This document shows positions 9,301-16,319 of a stretch of DNA of 64,000 bases, in pieces (positions within the stretch are counted from its first letter, which is position 1; each line of letters begins with the position of its first letter). The translations under genes and the position numbers were made by a program. Where the stretch lies: positions 1 to 64,000 of the forward strand of contig CAYGSD010000006.1 of assembly GCA_964352625.1 (NCBI GenBank), written 5' to 3'. The stretch comes from JAAEPI01 sp964352625. GTDB taxonomy: Bacteria; Bacteroidota; Bacteroidia; Cytophagales; Cyclobacteriaceae. The notes under the pieces were generated by a model. The model worked only from the letters and a program-made list of their open reading frames with translations, made no database searches and was not told the DNA's origin.

Positions 9301-9484
9301 GATTGATGCTTGATGGAGAGTTAATCCAAGCTTCCAGCGTCTCTTCTTCAGGAATTGGATCGAAGAAACCCATAGTGCCTGCATAGATTAGCACTGCCAG
9401 TCCTATGAAAACAGCACCGTAGAAATAGATCGTCCAGCGGGTAAGCCAATACCTTAATTCATGGACAAGTTCATATCTAAACAT
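6308..9484 (-). CDS. ABC-2 permease fused to M1-family metallopeptidase
   Basis: With the chosen start (MFRYELVHELRYW) the protein has 1058 aa. The N-terminal half contains many hydrophobic segments of an ABC-2 type permease, in two blocks separated by a charged loop. The C-terminal half is an M1 aminopeptidase domain with zinc motif HETMHHWWGNE (His910, Glu911, His914) and TESITEY supplying the third ligand after 19 residues. Such fusions are a known Bacteroidota architecture; the substrate is unknown, possibly exported peptides trimmed outside the membrane. The first 12 codons of the longest frame were dropped because they lie inside the ATPase gene and the hydrophobic region starts here. 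The ATG overlaps the ATPase stop by 8 bp, so the two form one operon. Confidence 0.88.
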   Translation of the reverse strand: MFRYELVHELRYWLTRWTIYFYGAVFIGLAVLIYAGTMGFFDPIPEEETLEAWINSPSSINHIILYFHKLMLILLPTVVGASLYKDYKKQAHYIIYSFPIKKSAYLLGRLSATILLVSVVSILVISGLMAVEQLDGLNHNLMGAFRPMSYLHTFLLYVLPNWLILGLVTFAVVMRTRKIYSAYLVILFPFLIQLIAENAFAGNGFLVSLFDPFGQNVAGFYQSEWDITTRNIRQLPVDSLLILNRVIWLGLASGIFWFAYRKFEFVEHLERISKSQKEGMKVEDRPAKQVETYTLQTAYSAQWYLLVWWRTTTKSLFQISKSLAFWITSILGLLAMVFIMLKVTYLEDFVLVPATQLIIGTPAILYSMIVTLVTFVFVGSLVHRESHAEMSHLVETTPAPLSVLLLGKWTGILFMQLLMLGLFMLSGILFQLFSGYTEIDLWLYAYSLFILQFIPLITWSLVSFFIHIFIRNLYLSLFILLLGWVGVQGFPTLGISSYLLRFNEMPRLQFSPFNGFGSLISSYYFVAFYWFSLGILVFTIGTLLYRMGDSLSWKDRMKDFRSRMTWKATFLMSGAIAGMLILGVEINRGEKQQFSPNERDAKFQSFKNEFERYRQLPQPRIVSLNATIDLFPETKAFECTGFYMLVNKSNLPIDSLLISTGFDEHTTLILDVPHEVLQTNSYMKTQLIRLGSSLNVGDSLRLAFQIQSSPNTLFERNSNVLFNGTFLGQDIFPRLGFGFVEEMPLPTDSSVYLRHYQSIDSDKVLLDLTIGTSFGQLALAPGRLIEQSKREDRSYFRYQADPMKFSFGINSASYQTHTMSFGTRTIELYYLHDRMLNSMIEGVKSAIDFGENLFGTYPHEVLRIIEFPLSEGTYATAYGNNLVLSEARFLTNEGAMEGHKVNIAFYVSAHETMHHWWGNEVIPAYAKGATMLTESITEYLMLRLLEEHKGKEAMIQFYDLQAKRYESGRREFKKVEPPLMFVEPDQQFISYGKGAIALFDLSEAIGKKRFHELLADFMRINKEEMMYPTSLDFVNFLKNQLDESGDKLVEEALERVAD

Positions 9485-10379
9485 GGCCAGCCGGATTGTG
9501 GAGTGCATTGAAATACACATCGCTTAAATCTGGAGTGGCTACTGCCCAATCTGATTGGAATGTATCCTCTTTGGGGGGAGTAGATTTCATAAAAACGCGA
9601 ATCTGCACTTTGTCATCCGACTGATAGGACGAAGAAAGTACCTGATAGCTTGCTTCGGCAAGAGGCAGTTGATCAGGGTTTATTTCCACTTGCCATATAT
9701 GCCCCTGAAGTTTAGTGATGTGATCCTGGGTTGTGCCTTGAGTGAGTACTTTTCCGTGGTTAATGACAGCCATGTGCTGACACAACTCTTTGACATCAGC
9801 CACAATATGAGTAGAGAAAATGACCGTGCTGGAGGTTCCGATAGATCGGATGACATTCAAGAAGCGGGTTCTTTCTGCTGGATCTAGTCCTGCCGTAGGT
9901 TCATCTACAATGATCAGCTTCGGCTCATTAAGTAAGAGCTGAGCGATCCCAAATCTCCGCTTCATACCTCCAGAGTAGCCACTCACCTTTTTCTTTCTTA
10001 CATCGCCGAGGTTGGTGAGTTCCAGTACATCACTTACACGTGCTCGGCGAACTTTCTTGTTGGTTATTCCTTTCAGAATGGCGAAATAGTCTAGTAGGGA
10101 CTCAGCAGATTCGCCCTCGTAAACTCCAAATTCTTGAGGCAGGTAACCGAGTTGCTTTCTCAGTTCCAATGGATTTTCCAATACATCTAGTCCATCAAAA
10201 GAGATTGATCCTGCATCAGCGGACTGTAAAGTGGCGATGGTGCGCATCAAGCTGGACTTCCCTGCCCCGTTAGGGCCTAGCAGTCCAAACATGCCGCAAG
10301 GGATGGAGAGGCTTAGTTGATCCAGAGCCTTTACTCCATTGGGGTAAGTCTTGGAAATGCTGTCTATAGTGAGACTCAT
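9477..10379 (-). CDS. ABC transporter ATP-binding protein
   Basis: Nucleotide-binding subunit of a drug/export-type (CcmA-like) ABC transporter, partner of the permease-peptidase fusion just downstream. Walker A GPNGAGKS (35-42), Q-loop LPQEFG, signature YSGGMKRR and Walker B IIVDEPTAGLD are all intact, followed by a C-terminal extension of about 85 residues. The start is placed at MSLTIDS: the longer frame begins with TTG and adds ten unlikely residues. The gene couples ATP hydrolysis to the transport step of the membrane partner; the cargo cannot be told from sequence. Confidence 0.92.
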   Translation of the reverse strand: MSLTIDSISKTYPNGVKALDQLSLSIPCGMFGLLGPNGAGKSSLMRTIATLQSADAGSISFDGLDVLENPLELRKQLGYLPQEFGVYEGESAESLLDYFAILKGITNKKVRRARVSDVLELTNLGDVRKKKVSGYSGGMKRRFGIAQLLLNEPKLIIVDEPTAGLDPAERTRFLNVIRSIGTSSTVIFSTHIVADVKELCQHMAVINHGKVLTQGTTQDHITKLQGHIWQVEINPDQLPLAEASYQVLSSSYQSDDKVQIRVFMKSTPPKEDTFQSDWAVATPDLSDVYFNALHNPAGHV

Positions 10380-10555
10380 GTGGTTGACGATTTTGAAGAA
10401 GACGACCAACCTTTCCAGTTTGTTACAAATCAGGTAAATAGTAGCTCTCGGGACGTAGAAATGGAAGATAGACCTAACCTACTTTCACAAATAACCTACC
10501 TCCGGCTCTTTATCTCCATTCATTTCGGAGATCCAAGGACTAAATTTGAAGTCAG

Positions 10556-10993
10556 ATGATCCACTCCCGGCCGAAATTCGGTTCCATTATTTCTATAGGT
10601 GTGTTTCTCATCGGTACGCTGGCCGTGGCTATATGGCTGCTTGCGGAATTGATGCAGAACCCGGCTTCTTATTTTTTAGTGAAGCTGATACTTGCGCCAA
10701 CCTTACTGGTCATCGGCATTGTAGTGGCAGCTAAGACCTACTTTTCGGCACTGATACTTTCGCTTGGTAACAATACGCTTACCTATCGTTACCTCATTGG
10801 CTCACAGAGGAAATACAAAATCACAGAGATCGTAAGTTGGCATGAGGAAGTCGTGAAAAGAAAATCAAGTGAATACAGACGGCTGTCCATACTGCTGATC
10901 AAGGATAAGAAGTTGCTGCTCAGCAACCATGAGAACACCAACTACCAAGACGTAGTTAACTACCTCAAAAAGAAGGTCAAAAAACGTAAGTAA
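10556..10993 (+). CDS. Small membrane protein with two TM segments and PH-like tail
   Basis: A 145-aa protein. Two hydrophobic segments (about 10-30 and 42-62) are followed by a soluble region (LGNNTLTYRYLIGSQRKYKITEIVSW...LLIKDKKLLLSN) whose strand pattern resembles a bacterial PH-like domain. The C-terminus is strongly basic (KKKVKKRK). It stands alone between the divergent ABC operon and the convergent DUF1295 gene. Function unknown. Confidence 0.6.
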   Translation: MIHSRPKFGSIISIGVFLIGTLAVAIWLLAELMQNPASYFLVKLILAPTLLVIGIVVAAKTYFSALILSLGNNTLTYRYLIGSQRKYKITEIVSWHEEVVKRKSSEYRRLSILLIKDKKLLLSNHENTNYQDVVNYLKKKVKKRK

Positions 10994-11004
10994 AGCGCCT
11001 CATT

Positions 11005-11790
11005 TTATTCTGATGAACTCTTTCTTTTGGACCAAATAGTAGGAAATAAGATAGGCACCCGTCTTTTGTATGCCTGATAGTCCTCATTTTGCTCATATCT
11101 CCGCTCCAGCATGGGCACGCCGGATAAATAGCGTATCAAAAGTGTGATGGTGACTGGTCCAATAATGAACAGCAAACTTCCTGGTAGTGGGAAAATCACC
11201 AGATACACCCCCCACCACATCGTGATTTCACCAAAGTAATTCGGATGCCGTGAATAGCTCCACAATCCGGTATCCAGAATGACGTCCTTGCTTTTTCGGT
11301 TACGGACAAAATGCAACAACTGAGCGTCACCTACACTTTGCCAATAAAAGCCAATTAGCCAGACAAAAACGCCCAGTGCCGTGTATAGCGTCCATTCGGA
11401 CGTGTCTAGTGATGCAGCGAATAAGACGGGTGAGATGATTAGCAACAAGAAAAACGCCTGCAACAAATAGACTTGTAGAAAGGACCTGATGTAAAAGCGC
11501 TTACCCCACTCCTTTCGCCATTGTGCATACCGAAAATCTTCGGGCTTATTTCTGTTTCGGAGGTAAAGAAATAGGGTCAGACGTATTCCCCAGATCCCGA
11601 CAAGAACAAAACAAACGATTGCCACGGGGTGTAGCGATTGTGTGGCGGCTTGGTACATGCAAATCAGCACATACCCAAGCCCCCAGGCTATGTCCGCCAG
11701 ATCGTTGCGCTTTTTTAGAATAGATAGTATGAACCAAAAGGTAGCATACATCAGCAGCATGAATGCGCTTTCTAGGAAAATGGTTTTCAT
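11005..11790 (-). CDS. DUF1295 membrane protein (steroid 5-alpha-reductase-like)
   Basis: A 261-aa polytopic protein with about seven hydrophobic segments. The C-terminal LWSYSRHPNYFGEITMWWG is the hallmark of DUF1295 and of the wider isoprenylcysteine methyltransferase/steroid reductase fold. The ATG overlaps the stop of the DUF2177 gene by 4 bp. In other bacteria DUF1295 and DUF2177 genes travel with cyclopropane fatty acid synthase genes and respond to singlet oxygen or membrane stress. That partnership is known for the families; no cfa gene is present here. Enzymatic activity is unproven. Confidence 0.85.
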   Translation of the reverse strand: MKTIFLESAFMLLMYATFWFILSILKKRNDLADIAWGLGYVLICMYQAATQSLHPVAIVCFVLVGIWGIRLTLFLYLRNRNKPEDFRYAQWRKEWGKRFYIRSFLQVYLLQAFFLLLIISPVLFAASLDTSEWTLYTALGVFVWLIGFYWQSVGDAQLLHFVRNRKSKDVILDTGLWSYSRHPNYFGEITMWWGVYLVIFPLPGSLLFIIGPVTITLLIRYLSGVPMLERRYEQNEDYQAYKRRVPILFPTIWSKRKSSSE

Positions 11791-12197
11791 CTATTCAGGT
11801 ACATAGTGATGAAGTAGCCTGACACACTCACCGATGCGGTCAATACAAAGCCCCAGATGATATCTACAATCACCACTTTCATTGGCCAATTACTCAATGT
11901 GGCCAGGTTGGTTAAATCATACGTCGCATACGCGAAAAAGCCGAAAAGGCCTCCGTATATAAGGGCATGAGCCCAGGATTGTTTTTCTACTGCAGGCAGT
12001 ATGGCGAAGATGAAAATGCCGACTATAAACAGCAGGTAAAAGACAATAGCCGCAACCCAATTAACCTCCGGGGAGAGGAAACTGGCCAACTGCCGACCGT
12101 AAAACCCTTTGGCAATGACCCCTAACCATAGTAAGTCAATGGCAAAAAACACGGCTGTCGCTAGTAAGTAACTGAAGATGAGTTTAGAGACTGGCAT
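11787..12197 (-). CDS. DUF2177 membrane protein
   Basis: A 136-aa protein with four hydrophobic segments and the DUF2177 features FFAIDLLWLGVIAKGFY near the N-terminus and YATYDLTNLATLSNWP in the third quarter. It is the first gene of a two-gene operon with the DUF1295 gene (ATGA overlap). A lipid-modification or membrane-stress role is inferred from the usual company of both families. Confidence 0.85.
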   Translation of the reverse strand: MPVSKLIFSYLLATAVFFAIDLLWLGVIAKGFYGRQLASFLSPEVNWVAAIVFYLLFIVGIFIFAILPAVEKQSWAHALIYGGLFGFFAYATYDLTNLATLSNWPMKVVIVDIIWGFVLTASVSVSGYFITMYLNR

Positions 12198-12245
12198 AAT
12201 CTGAATTGAAGGCTGTTAAGTGCTTTTAACAAAACAATCCAATCA

Positions 12246-14537
12246 TTAATTCAATCCGATGGGCGCTCCAATGCACGCATCAGGAATTTTAAAGGCATCC
12301 ACCAGCGGTACGGCATCCTGCCTCACCTCCCAGCAAAGCTGATTGATCATTTTCCGAATGGCTTTTGTCTTAAGTCCCGTCATGTAATCATGCTCCAGGT
12401 ACCAGCCTTTGTTCTTCTCTATCTGACTCAAAGCAAACAACTGGCAGAGCTTCTCTAAGGCGGCTTTGCATGGCTCGTCTTTCACTTGCTCAGCACTCAA
12501 TATGAACTTCTCCAGCATCAGCCGCTCCACATACGCATAGCCCACATTCACCATGTGGAATTGCGTTTGGTTGAACGCATCGAATGAATCCATTCCGGCA
12601 TCCAGGTGCTTTTTAAACCGCTTGGCGGCAGACGTGAGAATATCCCTTTCGCGATACCTGAAGGCCGCCAAATGAAATTCCGGATCGAGCAGGTGATTAG
12701 GATCCGTATTTCTTACCGTCAGAGGATTCATCTCGGTGATTCCGGTCTTCGCTTTTTCCGCTACATAGTTGAGCATGCCGAAGAAGTTGATATCACTGAA
12801 TTCTTTCTTAAACTCAGACAGCCTGCCCTTTGCCACCAGCTGCATGAGCACGGTATTGTCCCCTTCAAAGGTGGTGTACACATCCGTGTCGTTTTTCAGG
12901 CGGTCAATCCGATTCTCAGATAAGTAGCCCTTCCCACCACAGGCCTCTCGGCATTCCTGCAAAGTGTCGGTGGTATTCCATGTCGCCCAGGCCTTCAAAC
13001 CGGCCGCCATCGCCTCTATCTCCTGCATCTCCTCTTCCTTTCTATGTAGAAATCGTTCGGTCACGTGCTGAAGAGAAAAGTGAAGGGCATAGGCATTCGC
13101 CAACAAAGGCATAAGTCTCCGCTGATGCGTACGATAATTCAGGATCGGCACCTCTGATCCATTCTCGGGACCGAACTGTTTTCGCTTGTTACCATGTCTG
13201 ATCGCAATAGTCAGCCCGGACTTGGTTGCACTCAATCCCGATCTGGGAATGCCAATTCGCCCTCCGACCAATGTGCCTAGCATGGTAAAGAATCGTCGGT
13301 TGTCGCTCGTGATCGGACTCTGAAATGCACCCGTATCGTCTACACTGGCGTATTTGTCCAGCATATTGTCGTAAGGAATCTCCACTTGATCGAACCATAT
13401 TTTCCCATTGTCTACGCCATTCAAGCCCATTTTCCGTCCACAATCCTCTATGGTCACGCCCTGAACAGGTTTACCCCTGTTCCTCAAAGGGACGATGAAG
13501 GCGTTGACTCCATAGGCCGTGTCGTCGATGACGAGATTGGCAAAAACAGTCGCCATTTCTCCGTGCATGGCTGCATTACCGATGTATTCCTTTCCTGCAC
13601 CTTCATGCGGGGTGTGAATCGTAAATGTGCGACTCTGATGGTTGTACGTGGCAGTTGTTTCAAGGCCTTTGACATTCGAGCCATGACCTGTTTCGGTCAT
13701 TGCAAAACAGCCCGGCAGTTTCAACGATCCTATGTCTTTCAGATACTTTTGGTGATGCTTTTCTGTCCCGAGGAAATAGACACTCATTCCCCACAGCCCA
13801 AACTGAACCCCGAATTTGATAACGGTGCTTAGGTCTGAATATGACAAAGTTTCCATGATGGCGAAATACTTCTTCATGTCCCCTTCTCCACCATATTCCT
13901 TGGGGAAAGCCATGGCACCAAACCCTTGATCGGCAAGGAGCTGACACCAATGCAAAACTTGTTCGCGATACGTTTCCAAGTTGTCCGTATCGATATAATT
14001 GAATGCCGGATCTGAAAGCACTTTTTTGACCTTATTGATGATCTCGGCATTCTCACCATCAAGAATAGCAGCCATGGCATTGACATCAAATGACGCCTTG
14101 GTTGTGAGCTGTTCGGTAATTGTTTCGGGCTTTTTGGCCCTAAGGTGATAGGTAGATTCGCTGGAGACAATACCCAGCATTTCCTCCATTTCCTTCAGGG
14201 CTCTTACTACTTCCTGACTCTTGTCCGAGCCTTGCAGGGATGACAACTTGGAGCCAATATCTGTTAGGCTATCATCCACCTGAAAGGTGGATTCATTGAT
14301 TCTCTTTTGCCACTTTTTCAGTTCCTGCGGCGAAGGAGGATTTTTTGGATCAAGGAAAGCGCTCAAAAACTGAATCTCTTCATCAGAGAGCCATTGCTGC
14401 TTCTGGATGTACTTTTCGATAGCCGAAATCTCTGAAGGCAGCAGCACTGCATCGGCCCAAGCCATGTAGAATAAGGGGAAAAAACTTAAGAGCGCCGGGT
14501 TCTTGTCGATTAAAGGAGATGCGATGGAGTGGGTCAT
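12246..14537 (-). CDS. Acyl-CoA dehydrogenase/oxidase family flavoprotein
   Basis: A 763-aa FAD enzyme of the large acyl-CoA dehydrogenase/oxidase class that performs the first step of fatty-acid beta-oxidation. Visible are AMTETGHGSNVKGLETTATY (the flavin/substrate loop typical of acyl-CoA oxidases), RIGIPRSGLSATKSGLTIAI and REACGGKGYLSENRI near the catalytic region. The N-terminal 150 residues are an extra helical domain. The longest frame begins 41 codons earlier, but those residues are encoded by a repeat (14622-14690) and a non-conserved stretch, so the start is set at MTHSIASPLIDKNPALLSFF. The long-chain acyl-CoA ligase at 41 kb could supply substrate. Oxidase and dehydrogenase activity cannot be separated from sequence. 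Confidence 0.88.
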   Translation of the reverse strand: MTHSIASPLIDKNPALLSFFPLFYMAWADAVLLPSEISAIEKYIQKQQWLSDEEIQFLSAFLDPKNPPSPQELKKWQKRINESTFQVDDSLTDIGSKLSSLQGSDKSQEVVRALKEMEEMLGIVSSESTYHLRAKKPETITEQLTTKASFDVNAMAAILDGENAEIINKVKKVLSDPAFNYIDTDNLETYREQVLHWCQLLADQGFGAMAFPKEYGGEGDMKKYFAIMETLSYSDLSTVIKFGVQFGLWGMSVYFLGTEKHHQKYLKDIGSLKLPGCFAMTETGHGSNVKGLETTATYNHQSRTFTIHTPHEGAGKEYIGNAAMHGEMATVFANLVIDDTAYGVNAFIVPLRNRGKPVQGVTIEDCGRKMGLNGVDNGKIWFDQVEIPYDNMLDKYASVDDTGAFQSPITSDNRRFFTMLGTLVGGRIGIPRSGLSATKSGLTIAIRHGNKRKQFGPENGSEVPILNYRTHQRRLMPLLANAYALHFSLQHVTERFLHRKEEEMQEIEAMAAGLKAWATWNTTDTLQECREACGGKGYLSENRIDRLKNDTDVYTTFEGDNTVLMQLVAKGRLSEFKKEFSDINFFGMLNYVAEKAKTGITEMNPLTVRNTDPNHLLDPEFHLAAFRYRERDILTSAAKRFKKHLDAGMDSFDAFNQTQFHMVNVGYAYVERLMLEKFILSAEQVKDEPCKAALEKLCQLFALSQIEKNKGWYLEHDYMTGLKTKAIRKMINQLCWEVRQDAVPLVDAFKIPDACIGAPIGLN

Positions 14538-14946
14538 AACTTTGCTTTGCAAAAAGTTACGGTAAATCTCTCTATCGTGTTCTTTGTGTCTACTTAAATG
14601 TCCATCCAAACCTGCACAGCTTGTCTTGGACTTCATGCTGAGTTTGTCTTGGACTGTCATGCTGAGTTGTCTTGGACTGTCATGCTGAGTTTATCGAAGC
14701 ATAAGACAGTCCATGCATCATTCTTTCAGGCATGTTTCACCTACACCTCCCACGATATTGGGCGCTTTTTATTTTAAGCTGGGGCGCTGTTTTATTGAGT
14801 AACTTGCAGCCACTTGCTTGGCCCGTTCTGAGAATTCTTACATCTTTTAAATTCTCGTGACTCTTCATCGAAGTATTTCAGCTCCTGGGATTTCATTGGC
14901 ACCTCGTCTTCCAAGGAGAAGCATTAAAATCAGGTTACTCAAAACT
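14538..14946. other. Intergenic region with repeat and relic terminator
   Basis: From left to right this gap holds an uninformative stretch, the REP-like element, a sequence related to the HU terminator (CATGTTTCAC at 14731-14740 and ACCTCCCACGAT at 14744-14755, then GGGCGCTTTTT), and a 7-bp inverted repeat (GAGAATT 14830-14836 / AATTCTC 14850-14856). No coding signal was recognised. Confidence 0.6.
14622..14712. repeat. REP-like element: three 23-bp units ending in a palindrome
   Basis: Units beginning TGTCTTGGACT start at 14622, 14645 and 14668, exactly 23 bp apart; the second and third read TGTCTTGGACTGTCATGCTG, the first differs slightly. The third continues into a hairpin: GGACTGTC (14674-14681) pairs with GACAGTCC (14705-14712), and ATGCT (14682-14686) with AGCAT (14698-14702), leaving a two-base bulge and the loop GAGTTTATCGA. 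This resembles dispersed REP-type repeats (TGTCATGCTGAG...ATCGAAGCA) common in bacteria. It lies immediately upstream of the acyl-CoA dehydrogenase gene. Confidence 0.75.
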
Positions 14947-15150
14947 ATGGATCAAAAAGAATCGCTCTTATCTGCACTGGCAGAACACAAGATACGTCTT
15001 GGAAGTATCACAGGCAATTGCGTGTACACAGATGATAATTTCTGTGTGGAACTCAAAGAAGGAAATAACTTCAAACTAAGCCGCGGAGGTTATGTCATCC
15101 AGTCCTTCTCTGATCTGAATAAAATGTGTGAACTGATCATCAAGGGTTAG
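14947..15150 (+). CDS. Small hypothetical protein (67 aa)
   Basis: A 67-aa product starting MDQKESLLSALAEHKIRLG. An upstream extension of 30 codons is open but basic and repetitive, so the internal ATG at 14947 is preferred. The sequence alternates strand-like blocks (NCVYTDDNFCVELKEG, GGYVIQSF) with a final helix, and looks like a small soluble domain with two cysteines. No family recognised. It converges on the ABC ATPase gene with a 13-bp gap. Confidence 0.5.
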   Translation: MDQKESLLSALAEHKIRLGSITGNCVYTDDNFCVELKEGNNFKLSRGGYVIQSFSDLNKMCELIIKG

Positions 15151-15163
15151 CAAAGACAGACGC

Positions 15164-16141
15164 TCACACGTCGAGTTGGAGCCAAACCTCTTCTCCTACT
15201 TTGGCCGTGTGCACTCCGGCTCTGGAGATCAACTCACCTTTTGACGTTCGAATGGTGAGTTCGTCGTATGCTCCGAAATAGTGCACACTCACCACGTGTC
15301 CTTTTATGCCTTCCCCATTTTTACTTAACCGTAATCTCTCAGGTCGGATGATCGCCTTTCCTCTCACCATAGTAAACACATTGGCTTTGGCTGGCTCCAA
15401 TTCATCGGTGCTAATCAGGTTGTAAGCACCACACAAGCCTGCCACATATTCATTCTTTGGTTGGTTGTAAATCACCTCGGGATCAGCATCTTGTATCACC
15501 TTGCCTTTGGAAAGCACCAGTATGCGCTTGGCCCAGGACAGCACATCCAGCGGGTCATGCGCCACCAAAATAATGGTGGTATTCAAGGAATCTTCCACCT
15601 TCTCCATTACCTCTTTGATGATTCTTTTGTGATTGAAATCCAGGTTAGAGAAGGGCTCATCAAGTAAGAGTACTTCCGGCTTTTTCAGGAGTATTTTGGC
15701 AAGTGCCACCCGCTGCTTTTCTCCACCGGAGAGTGAGCTCGTTTTCTTCGTCAGCAAATGATGTACGCGGCAGGCTTTGTAAATGCGCTCTGCCTCATCA
15801 CTCGCTATCAGGTAGGAATCATGCAAGTGCTCATGCACGGTGATGAACTTCGGCAATTCAAAATGCTGCGACAAATAGGCAATCTTATTATGCCCGGGAA
15901 TCAATGTTTCAGAGGGGCCTTTTACACGTTCTCCTTCAAAATACACCTCGCCAGCTTCAGGCTGAAGCAAGCCTCCAATGATCTTGAGCAGCGTGGACTT
16001 GCCAGAGCCGGTTTCCCCCACTATCCCGACCCTGTCTTTTGAATTGATTTCAAAGGAAAACGTCCGCAATCCGCTCTTGTCGTTTTCATACATTTTAGAA
16101 ACGCTACGGACGGAAAGCATGGATTTTTGACTCACGGACAT
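15164..16141 (-). CDS. Orphan ABC ATPase with TOBE-like C-terminus
   Basis: A 325-aa nucleotide-binding protein. Walker A GETGSGKST, Q-loop LSQHFE, signature LSGGEKQR and Walker B VLLLDEPFSNLD are intact. After residue 240 comes a beta-rich C-terminal domain (RPERLRLSKNGEGIKGHVV... ELTIRTSKGELISR) typical of the TOBE regulatory/substrate-binding region of importer ATPases such as PotA, ModC or CysA. No permease or binding protein is adjacent, so the transported substrate is unknown and the permease must lie elsewhere. Confidence 0.87.
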   Translation of the reverse strand: MSVSQKSMLSVRSVSKMYENDKSGLRTFSFEINSKDRVGIVGETGSGKSTLLKIIGGLLQPEAGEVYFEGERVKGPSETLIPGHNKIAYLSQHFELPKFITVHEHLHDSYLIASDEAERIYKACRVHHLLTKKTSSLSGGEKQRVALAKILLKKPEVLLLDEPFSNLDFNHKRIIKEVMEKVEDSLNTTIILVAHDPLDVLSWAKRILVLSKGKVIQDADPEVIYNQPKNEYVAGLCGAYNLISTDELEPAKANVFTMVRGKAIIRPERLRLSKNGEGIKGHVVSVHYFGAYDELTIRTSKGELISRAGVHTAKVGEEVWLQLDV

Positions 16142-16319
16142 TGCGGTGCAAATTGCTATAAAATGCTGATTCTACAGGGTGTTTCCTTGAAAGGATTGCT
16201 TAGAAAACCCACTATTACCTGCTCGGTGAAGGCATTCAACTAGAAAATAGCTTTATTTGAAAAGTCAAGGTTTGGTACAGCACCAAGCTTGTCTGTTTTC
16301 AACTAGCTAATGAGTTCCC

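Noticed and set aside
13386..13832. 148-codon frame opposite the acyl-CoA dehydrogenase gene, and similar antisense frames elsewhere
   Set aside because: They lie wholly inside convincing genes on the other strand and show no recognisable domains.
12246..14660. Longest open frame of the acyl-CoA dehydrogenase
   Set aside because: The first 41 codons run through the REP-like repeat; the shorter start at 14537 is preferred.
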